Source: G965222505 sp965222505 (GTDB lineage: Bacteria; Bacteroidota; Rhodothermia; Rhodothermales; DATKEJ01). From it: a stretch of 64,000 nucleotides of DNA. The notes under the pieces were generated by a model. The model was given only the letters and a program-made list of their open reading frames with translations, made no database searches and was not told the DNA's origin. The translations under genes were made by a program, and so were the position numbers. Below are positions 57,795-64,000 of the stretch, one piece after another (the stretch's first letter is position 1; every line of letters begins with the position of its first letter). The stretch is taken from positions 1,240,001-1,304,000 of the forward strand of contig OZ244956.1 of NCBI GenBank assembly GCA_965222505.1, in the 5' to 3' direction.

Positions 57795-58124
57795 GATGGA
57801 TACGTTAGGTATGATGTCTAAGGTTCAAACAAATTCTACACCGTCTGAAATGTAGCTGTTCCTTTCGCAAAATGAAGAAAAAACGGGGTGATTGGTGAAT
57901 TGTCGATGGTCAATGGTCAATGGTCAATGGTCAACGGAAACCCTTTATTGATTGGTGATTTACTTCGTACAGTCGGCTTGCGCCTCGTGTGGTGATTGGC
58001 TGCCGAAGATCACCAATTTCCGCACTACAGGTTACACAATCCCTTCTCCAGGGGTCTATGTGCTATAAGCATCCGTTTCGAGCCACCCCCGCAGCACGTT
58101 CTTCCTCTATCTATACCGGAACCT
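57795..58124. other. 330-base intergenic region rich in heptamer repeats
   Basis: It lies between the divergent GWxTD and dockerin-like genes. The heptamer tract is at 57890-57960 and an ATTGGTGAT/ATCACCAAT inverted pair (57951-57959 and 58009-58017) encloses the rest. No gene was recognised, although the plus frame is open from 57996. Confidence 0.55.
57890..57960. repeat. Heptanucleotide tandem repeat (CAATGGT / GATTGGT type)
   Basis: Units in order: GATTGGT, GAATTGT, CGATGGT, CAATGGT three times, CAACGGA, then after a short break GATTGGT-GATT. It is the longest mixed tract in the window. Confidence 0.75.
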
Positions 58125-60362
58125 ATGTCTGCTGCATCTGCTTTTCGCCTGTCCTTAATTTTGATGGTTCTCATGTGGGGCGTACCCTATGGATCGTTGG
58201 CCCAAAACGCCCCATTGTTAACGGAATCCTTTGATGCGGCCACGCCGCCCCAGGTCCCTTCCGGCTGGCAAACGGTTGATGCCGCCTGGATTACGGACGG
58301 CGGCTCATCCAGCCCAGGCTCAGGAGGCAACAACCTGCGCAACAACGGCACCGCTACCGGCACCATCGAGACACCAATCTGGGATTTTCAGTCCGTTGCT
58401 GCAGCCACGGTTTCGTTTCTGGCCCGGCGTACCAGCACGTATGAAGCCAACACCCTCTCCCTGACGGCCTCTATCGACGGCGGTTCAACCTATCCCTTTG
58501 TGGTGTTGGCCCCTGGCACGGCCCTGCCGGAAGCGGCCAGTACCTACACTGAAATCTCCGCGGATGTCCCTTCGGCTTTACTCGGCCAAGCCCAGGTTCG
58601 GTTTCGGTTTGAAGCCGGTGGACAAACCGGCGGCAATGCCCGCATTGACGACTTTACCCTTTCGGGCGCCGGCTCTATTCCCCAAAACACCTTTGGCTTT
58701 CAGGATACGCAACGGGCCTTCCTTGAAGGCACCACTCCAATCTCTGTACCGTTGGTGCTCGATTTCATAGACCCCAATGGCCTGCAAGGCCTGGAGTTTT
58801 CTGTTGAAGCCGATGCGGACCTGGTCTCCTGGCTCGGCGTCGAACCCGGACCGGACCTCCAACCGGTATCAGACTGGACCCTTTCCCATCATATCGAAGG
58901 GCAAACCCTCACCGTGGTTCTCCTCCATGCCGGAACCAGCGGCCTCAAACCTGGCCGTTACACCCCGCTCTTATCCCTGCAAGCGGCTGTGGCTCCCCTT
59001 TCAGGCAATACTTCGGAAACGGTTATCCTGTCCCTACGCAATGTGACGGGCGCATTGTCCAAGCGAACCGGAGACGATGCCACCCTCCGTGCCGATCCGG
59101 CCCAGCAAACCTGGACGATTGAACGGGGTGCTCCCGTCTTCTTCCCTTCGGATACCACCCTCGACTTTGGTGCCGTGCCCGTTGGCGAAACCCAAATCCT
59201 TACGTTTGATGTCTCTAACCCCGGCGGCACTACGGATCTGCTGATCTCGGAAATCACAACCTCAAACCCGCTGTTCTCCATCTCCCCCACTGCTGCCCAG
59301 GTTGCCCCAGATGATGTCCAAACCTTTCGGCTTGCCGTAACACCGGAAGCGGGTGATATCGGGACGCAGAACGGGACCTTCGCTTTCACCCACAATGCTG
59401 CCGATGGGCCAACTTTTACGCTGCCCGTCACGGTCCGGGTGCTCCCTACCGCCCCCGGCGATGCCAATCAGGATGGTGCAGTTGACATTGTAGACCTCAT
59501 GCTGGGGGTAGACTTTGTCCTTGGCCGAACGCTCCCTTCAGACGTTCAGGTATTGGCCGTGGATGTACACCCCTATGCAACCGGCAACGGTACCCTCGAT
59601 ATACGCGATCTTACCGTATTGGTCCAAGCCATATCACGGGGCGAGTGGCCGGATGGTGAACCGCTGCCATCCGGGCGCCTGCAAGCTGCCAAAGGGACCC
59701 GTGGTGATGTGGTGCAAGCAACCTGGCAGGTGTCCGATGAGGCGCTACAGATCAACCTCTCGCACACCGTCCCGCTACGGGCTTTGCACTTGGTATTCAG
59801 CGCCCAGGACCTCACGGATGCCGGTCAAATTTTTCCTGAACCGGCTGCCCTGGAAGGCATGTCCATCTTGACAGCCTATCAAGCACATACGGGTGCCCTG
59901 AGTGTACTCATGTACAGACTGGATGGGGAAGTTTTGGAACCCGGCACACGTCCCCTCGCCCAGCTCGTCACCTCAGCCTCATACGAGGAAATCACATTCG
60001 TGCATGCACAGGCTGTTGATGCCACCGGGCAAGCCATTGCGGTAAACACCGAATGGGAAGCCACAGAACCTGTGCCACAATCCTCAACGCTGAATGCGCC
60101 CTATCCTCATCCCTTTGGCCCCACACAGCAAACCTTAACAATCCCTCTCGAAATGGAGGATGCAGACGAGGTGGAAGTCGGCGTGTTTGATACGTTGGGC
60201 CGTCGGGTGAACCGGGTACATCAGGGTCTCCTTGAACCCGGCCATCATCGGCTCTATTGGGATGGGCGTACCGCCAACGGACAACGTGTAACGCCAGGAC
60301 TTTATGTGGTGCGTTTGGCTACGCCGAGCCAAACCCGGCACCGCACCATTGTGGTACAATGA
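58125..60362 (+). CDS. T9SS cargo protein with choice-of-anchor and dockerin-like modules
   Basis: A 745-residue protein: signal peptide to 'PYGSLAQ', a jelly-roll-like N-terminal domain, a cohesin-like stretch ('LQGLEFSVEADADLVSWLGVEP'...), and a choice-of-anchor/ASH-like domain ('LDFGAVPVGETQILTFDVSNPGG'). Next come two dockerin-type calcium loops in 'GDANQDGAVDIVDLMLGVDFVLG' and 'NGTLDIRDLTVLVQAISRG', then a sorting domain with 'APYPHPFGPTQQTLTIPLEM' and FlgD-like 'LYWDGRTANGQRVTPGLYVVRL'. The start at 58125 places the leader; the longer frame from 57996 is leaderless. Function unknown; a surface scaffold is inferred. Confidence 0.8.
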   Translation: MSAASAFRLSLILMVLMWGVPYGSLAQNAPLLTESFDAATPPQVPSGWQTVDAAWITDGGSSSPGSGGNNLRNNGTATGTIETPIWDFQSVAAATVSFLARRTSTYEANTLSLTASIDGGSTYPFVVLAPGTALPEAASTYTEISADVPSALLGQAQVRFRFEAGGQTGGNARIDDFTLSGAGSIPQNTFGFQDTQRAFLEGTTPISVPLVLDFIDPNGLQGLEFSVEADADLVSWLGVEPGPDLQPVSDWTLSHHIEGQTLTVVLLHAGTSGLKPGRYTPLLSLQAAVAPLSGNTSETVILSLRNVTGALSKRTGDDATLRADPAQQTWTIERGAPVFFPSDTTLDFGAVPVGETQILTFDVSNPGGTTDLLISEITTSNPLFSISPTAAQVAPDDVQTFRLAVTPEAGDIGTQNGTFAFTHNAADGPTFTLPVTVRVLPTAPGDANQDGAVDIVDLMLGVDFVLGRTLPSDVQVLAVDVHPYATGNGTLDIRDLTVLVQAISRGEWPDGEPLPSGRLQAAKGTRGDVVQATWQVSDEALQINLSHTVPLRALHLVFSAQDLTDAGQIFPEPAALEGMSILTAYQAHTGALSVLMYRLDGEVLEPGTRPLAQLVTSASYEEITFVHAQAVDATGQAIAVNTEWEATEPVPQSSTLNAPYPHPFGPTQQTLTIPLEMEDADEVEVGVFDTLGRRVNRVHQGLLEPGHHRLYWDGRTANGQRVTPGLYVVRLATPSQTRHRTIVVQ

Positions 60363-60363
60363 T

Positions 60364-61143
60364 CTACCGGAGTACCAGTCGGAAGGCAACAAAACCGAGG
60401 CCTATCTGCATGGAGCCCAGGGCATAGGCCGCGTACCGGTCGTTGCGTTCAATATCAGGGCGGAGTTCCGGATCACCGGTGGCCTCATATTCTCTGAAGA
60501 GTTCGTCGCCCTTAAATTTGTAGTAGACCGATACGGCCCCCGAAGCGAGTGCCAAACCGGCCACCGTATAATCCACCCAGGTAAACCTTTGCGTTTGGGC
60601 CGGTTGCCAATCAAACCCGTCGGGCATCTCCGCCTGCACGAGTTCTACCGGCTGGAGCACCATGCTGTACCGGTTAAATGACGACGTGCCCGGTGTCAAG
60701 ATTTCAGTTTCATAATCCGGCTTCTCAATGTACAGCGGTCCCTCAAACGGGGCATCACGGGTGTACAACAGCGGCGTCCTCCCCAGGGTTACCCGACCGT
60801 CATCCGTATCAACCAGCACCGAGGCGCCATAGGGCACCGTCTCGATGCGATAGGTATACGGGACGTTTAACGTGACGGATAAGGTATCTCCCGGCAAAGC
60901 AAGGATCTCCTCAGTCGGTTTGCGGATGGCCCAGGAGTCGGCTTCAGGGGGTACCAGCACCAGCCGGTGCGGGCCGGTCGGGATTTCAAAGACCTTTTGC
61001 TCGGCTTGCCCCACATACACCGAGTCCAGAAAAACGAGCCCTTCCGGCAGGTTGGAATCGAGATTAAGGGTGGTCGTGTTTTGGGCATACACCGGTGTGA
61101 GGTTGAAAACGATCAGCCCCAGACACAGCATCAGCATACGCAT
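60364..61143 (-). CDS. Exported PEGA-like protein
   Basis: A 259-residue protein with a signal peptide ('LMLCLGLIVFNLTPVYAQ'). Two PEGA-type beta repeats follow ('NLDSNLPEGLVFLDSVYVGQAEQKVFEIPTGPHRLVL', 'RIETVPYGASVLVDTDDGRVTLGRTPLLY'), and a C-terminal hydrophobic helix or two near 190-250. GGAG seven bases before the ATG at 61143 supports this start; longer frames overlap the upstream gene. It follows the BamB-like gene by 13 bases and ends one base from the convergent gene. Confidence 0.72.
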   Translation of the reverse strand: MRMLMLCLGLIVFNLTPVYAQNTTTLNLDSNLPEGLVFLDSVYVGQAEQKVFEIPTGPHRLVLVPPEADSWAIRKPTEEILALPGDTLSVTLNVPYTYRIETVPYGASVLVDTDDGRVTLGRTPLLYTRDAPFEGPLYIEKPDYETEILTPGTSSFNRYSMVLQPVELVQAEMPDGFDWQPAQTQRFTWVDYTVAGLALASGAVSVYYKFKGDELFREYEATGDPELRPDIERNDRYAAYALGSMQIGLGFVAFRLVLR

Positions 61144-61156
61144 CCCGTAGCTCCGT

Positions 61157-62323
61157 TCAAGAGTCGGGCGAAGCCATTGTAAATCCATAGACGTATTTGG
61201 GTTCGGCGAGCACCACCAGGCGGTCCCCTTGCAACAAGGCCGCTGATTTGACCCGTCCCTTAAGCGTGGTTTCCCACAGCACATCGCCGGTGTGTAAATC
61301 GAGCGCATAAAACTGCCGGTCCAATGCACCCACATAGATCACCTCTCCTGCAATGAGAGGCGGCGCAGAGAAATTCCCATCGCTCTCTGTGGTCCACTTC
61401 AGGATACCGGTTTGGGGATCGAGGGCATGGAGTTGTCCGTCGCTTCCCCCTACGATCAGGTATTGATCTGTCACGGCCGGAGCCGAAAACCGCGTGAGGG
61501 TCGGTACGGCGTTGTACGTCCACCGGGTCGCACCGGTACGTGCGTCCAGGGCCACAACGCGTCCTTGCGTGGTCGGGATATACACCATGCCGTCGAGGTT
61601 GGCCGGAGAGGCATACACCGGTGCCGATAAATGCCGTTTCCATCCTTCGGCACCCGTTCGGGCATTCAGGACCACGATCCGGCCTTCGGTATCTGCGACC
61701 AAAAAATGCTGATCATCCAGCTGCACCGGCCCCGTTGCATAGGCCACCAACCCACCATTTTCATATTGCCATTGAACGTCGCCGGTATCGGGATTGTAGG
61801 CGGTGACGTTGCCTTCCACATCGGCGGCCAGCAGGTGGTCCTGCATCTGCAAGAGGCTGGCTTCGATGGGGGCCCCTCGTCCTTCCCAGAGGTATTTGGC
61901 CCGGAGCAGGTCGTAGGCTTTCAGGACGCTGCCGCCCCAGGCATTCGGGATGTAGAGCCGATCTTTCGTTAAAATGGGCGTACCTTCAATGGCTTCTCCG
62001 AAGGCGCGGGTGCCCATCCGTCTGCCCGTTTCCAGTTCGACCACATGGATTTCCCCTTTCCGCGTGGGAATAAACAACTTCCCGTCGGCCGCCAACGGCG
62101 AGCCAGCGCTAAACCCGGCCCCGGCATTAAACCGCCAGACCTGTTCCAGCGGTGGGACAAGCGTGGCCGCAGGTAAATACCGCCCCCGTTCCGGCGTCCC
62201 GCTTTCGGTCAACCAATCGGAATCAGTCGTGACCAACGGGTGCCGAAACCGAAGTGTTGTGCATCCGGCCAACAGCAGCACCGCCACAAGACCCAACTTT
62301 CCGTATCGATTTATATCTATCAT
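61157..62323 (-). CDS. BamB-like PQQ-propeller lipoprotein
   Basis: A 388-residue lipoprotein (lipobox 'LLLAGC') with an eight-bladed PQQ-type propeller: 'GKLFIPTRKGEIHVVELETGRRMG', 'GNVTAYNPDTGDVQWQYENGGLVAY', 'GRVVALDARTGATRWTYNA', 'GQLHALDPQTGILKWTTES' and 'RQFYALDLHTGDVLWETTL'. In proteobacteria BamB serves outer-membrane protein assembly. Here a similar outer-membrane role is plausible because a barrel protein gene lies just upstream, but the family also includes unrelated propellers. It is transcribed with the PEGA-like gene. Confidence 0.83.
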   Translation of the reverse strand: MIDINRYGKLGLVAVLLLAGCTTLRFRHPLVTTDSDWLTESGTPERGRYLPAATLVPPLEQVWRFNAGAGFSAGSPLAADGKLFIPTRKGEIHVVELETGRRMGTRAFGEAIEGTPILTKDRLYIPNAWGGSVLKAYDLLRAKYLWEGRGAPIEASLLQMQDHLLAADVEGNVTAYNPDTGDVQWQYENGGLVAYATGPVQLDDQHFLVADTEGRIVVLNARTGAEGWKRHLSAPVYASPANLDGMVYIPTTQGRVVALDARTGATRWTYNAVPTLTRFSAPAVTDQYLIVGGSDGQLHALDPQTGILKWTTESDGNFSAPPLIAGEVIYVGALDRQFYALDLHTGDVLWETTLKGRVKSAALLQGDRLVVLAEPKYVYGFTMASPDS

Positions 62324-62330
62324 TTTATAC

Positions 62331-62391
62331 GTATTGCGTATTGCGTATTGCGTGAATCGATACCAAGATCACGCAACACGTAACACGTTTC
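62331..62391. repeat. Heptamer tract forming an inverted repeat (CGTATTG / CACGTAA type)
   Basis: CGTATTG three times, then CGTGAAT; after a 12-base spacer CACGCAA, CACGTAA, CACGTTT. CGTATTGCGTGA (62345-62356) pairs with TCACGCAACACG (62370-62381) with one mismatch. It lies between two minus-strand genes. Confidence 0.72.
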
Positions 62392-62428
62392 CGGCAGTAC
62401 ACATGATGTATTGTTCAACATGTACCCG

Positions 62429-64000
62429 TCAAAAATCCCATCCGAAGAAAAACTGCCCGAACCGTTCTTTCTCCCAATCCTTTGCGCCATTGCTGAACCG
62501 GTAGCCGATATCATACCGCAGGATCAGGCCACCGAACAGGTTAAGCCGGAAGCCGAGCCCTGAGGAACCGATGGTATCACCGGTGTACAGCAGCGGCTCT
62601 GCGTCGTTGTATTTAAAGTTCCAGGCATGGGCCATGTCGAAGAACAGCGCCCCACGCAGGTTCACGATGCCAAACGGCACCAGAATGGGTAGGTATCGGC
62701 CGGGCTGGTTCAGGATCGGGAAGCGGAGTTCATGCGAGGTGAACCACATTTTACGGCCCCGCACATCCCAGAGTGGGTAGCCCCGCAAGTCCCAGCTTCC
62801 GCCCAACACAAACAGCCGGGCTTCCTGCCCTTCATTCATTTGGAAGAGGCCGCGCGAGGCGAAGGTCACTTCGGGAATGATGCGCCAGTACTTTCGGATG
62901 TCGGCGGCAAGGGTAAAGTAACTGACGTTGGAATATTTGATGTCCGTCGTATACGCCGCCGTCAGATTGGCCCGCCAACCTTCAATGGGGCCATTGTAAT
63001 GGTAGAGGGCGTTATCATGCACCAATGCGATACTATTTGAGAGCAACAGGGCCTTTCGCTGGATGTTACGAATGCTGATCTCTTTATCGCTCCAGGACAA
63101 CGAGGTATTCAGCTCAATCCGCCGAAACTTGGAAATAGGATAGGCCAAGGCTCCAAAGCCCCCCCAGATGGTTTCCCAGAAAATCGGGAAGGTCGTATCG
63201 GCGAGGGGATCGGTGATGTCGTAGCGCAAGCCGCCGAAGCGGTAGATGCCATAGGCCGTGTTGGTGCGCCGGTGCAATTGTAGCCGGGAGACCGAGAAGT
63301 TCAGGCTCCGCAGGAAATTGCCCTGAGCACGGGAATTGCTGAACAGGGTGAAGTACCAGTAGTCGTCCCCCATCATGTCCGAAAGCGCCACAAACGCACC
63401 GCCGTTGGTACCCCAAACCGGGTTGTTGTTGACCTGGCTCTGGGCGATGTCAAGTTGGTAATGCTTTTTGTAGCGTACCTTCTCCGCCCCAAGTTCTTGC
63501 CCCATCTTGTTGAAGGCCCACGGCGTGCCGACGCGGTCGAAGCGGGAAACTGCCGTTTTACGCGGTTCCGCAACCAGGGAATCGACATCGCTGATGTTGC
63601 GGATCGAGAAAGAGAAATGCTCAAACGCCGTGAACAGCAGGCGGCCATCATCGGTCCAGACCGGGTCGAACGCTGCCGAGGTGAGGTTGGTCAACTTGTG
63701 GACGGGCCGCGCCAGGGAGGTCCGCAGTTTGGTAGCATTTACAAGACCAACCGAGGCCAACGCTTCCGAACCCATGTCCAGCTGCGTGGCATCGGCCACC
63801 CACAGGTCTTGCGCGCTGTAGCGGCCCGTGCTGTCCGGGCGGGTGCTGGTAAAGACTACATATTGACCATCCGGACTCCAACTCGGCGAGAGGTCATGTT
63901 GATGACCGTAGGTCAGGTACCGGATGTGATCATCTTCTAGGTCATAGATGAACAGGTTGTAGGCATTGTCCTTACCCTCTGATGTGCGGTCTGAGGAAAA
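62429..64000 (-). CDS. TolB-like propeller plus outer-membrane barrel protein (partial)
   Basis: The frame is open to the right edge, so the N-terminus is missing; 523 residues are visible. The first part holds propeller repeats ('DLSPSWSPDGQYVVFTSTRPD', 'AAFDPVWTDDGRLLFTAFEHF'), as in TolB/WD40 proteins. The rest is beta-rich with aromatic ends and closes with 'ERFGQFFFGWDF', a typical terminal signature of outer-membrane barrels of the BamA/surface-antigen type. This combination is common in Bacteroidota. A GTG at 63799 is not a real start. It is upstream of the BamB-like gene on the same strand. Confidence 0.8.
   Translation of the reverse strand, partial: FSSDRTSEGKDNAYNLFIYDLEDDHIRYLTYGHQHDLSPSWSPDGQYVVFTSTRPDSTGRYSAQDLWVADATQLDMGSEALASVGLVNATKLRTSLARPVHKLTNLTSAAFDPVWTDDGRLLFTAFEHFSFSIRNISDVDSLVAEPRKTAVSRFDRVGTPWAFNKMGQELGAEKVRYKKHYQLDIAQSQVNNNPVWGTNGGAFVALSDMMGDDYWYFTLFSNSRAQGNFLRSLNFSVSRLQLHRRTNTAYGIYRFGGLRYDITDPLADTTFPIFWETIWGGFGALAYPISKFRRIELNTSLSWSDKEISIRNIQRKALLLSNSIALVHDNALYHYNGPIEGWRANLTAAYTTDIKYSNVSYFTLAADIRKYWRIIPEVTFASRGLFQMNEGQEARLFVLGGSWDLRGYPLWDVRGRKMWFTSHELRFPILNQPGRYLPILVPFGIVNLRGALFFDMAHAWNFKYNDAEPLLYTGDTIGSSGLGFRLNLFGGLILRYDIGYRFSNGAKDWEKERFGQFFFGWDF

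Noticed and set aside
57996..58124. 43-residue N-terminal extension of the dockerin-like T9SS cargo
   Set aside because: It would bury the signal peptide; the leader starts at the ATG at 58125.

Overview
The window looks like a chromosomal segment of a free-living, probably aerobic and marine bacterium of the Rhodothermota / Bacteroidota group. The evidence is the set of secreted proteins ending in a Por-type (T9SS type A) C-terminal sorting domain with a YPNPF-like motif, the Bacteroidota-type lipoproteins (DUF4296, DUF4837), a TonB-dependent receptor with a carboxypeptidase-D-like N-terminal domain, a GWxTD protein, and a protein combining TolB-like propeller repeats with an outer-membrane barrel. 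Genes are densely packed, often convergent with gaps of 1-15 bases. No rRNA, tRNA or CRISPR array was recognised.

Layout. 1-9.3 kb: tail of a secreted protein, ugd, a polyprenyl-type glycosyltransferase, an LD-carboxypeptidase, a cohesin-like secreted protein, a membrane-anchored metzincin-like protease translationally coupled to a DUF350 protein, and an S9 peptidase. 9.5-13.6 kb: a 1381-residue protein joining a Cas4/Dna2-like Fe-S nuclease to an SF1 (Upf1/Dna2-like) helicase, the best candidate for an unusual system. 13.8-24.2 kb: GNAT enzyme, lipoprotein, zinc alcohol dehydrogenase, dolichol-kinase-like enzyme, a large Ig-like-repeat secreted protein, a secreted EEP nuclease/phosphatase, M48 protease, and a cobalamin pair (adenosyltransferase plus ABC ATPase). 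24.2-34.2 kb: subtilisin, trpA-DUF4837-DUF4296, an IS982-family insertion, gltX and a methylmalonyl-CoA mutase large subunit. 34.2-42 kb: secreted paralogues sharing a common domain, a CsgG-like protein, a PQQ-type propeller and a CAP-domain lipoprotein. 42-51 kb: sigZ-arsM, then a minus-strand cluster of beta-helix lipoprotein, SO2930-type diheme cytochrome, TonB receptor, DUF1761 protein and sugar-phosphate isomerase-like lipoprotein. 51-64 kb: NTF2-like protein, mazG, ssb, purK-purE, GWxTD protein, a dockerin-like T9SS cargo, and a surface group (PEGA-like protein, BamB-like lipoprotein, propeller-barrel protein running off the window).

Intergenic DNA is unusual. It carries many tracts of different heptanucleotide tandem repeats, resembling the short tandem repeats known from filamentous cyanobacteria. 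One tract (six copies of CCGCACC) forms the 5' coding end of purK. There are also dispersed palindromes, one of them inside a coding sequence, a 24-base inverted pair flanking the ugd-LdcA segment, and a 71-base tandem duplication after ssb.

Functionally the window mixes housekeeping (gltX, trpA, purKE, ssb, mazG, ugd) with a large surface/secretion inventory (at least eight T9SS-type cargo proteins) and a vitamin-B12 theme (adenosyltransferase, ABC ATPase, B12-dependent mutase). Start sites were moved downstream from the longest open frame where a signal peptide, ribosome-binding site or family N-terminus supported it. All functional assignments come from recognising motifs by eye; no database search was run.
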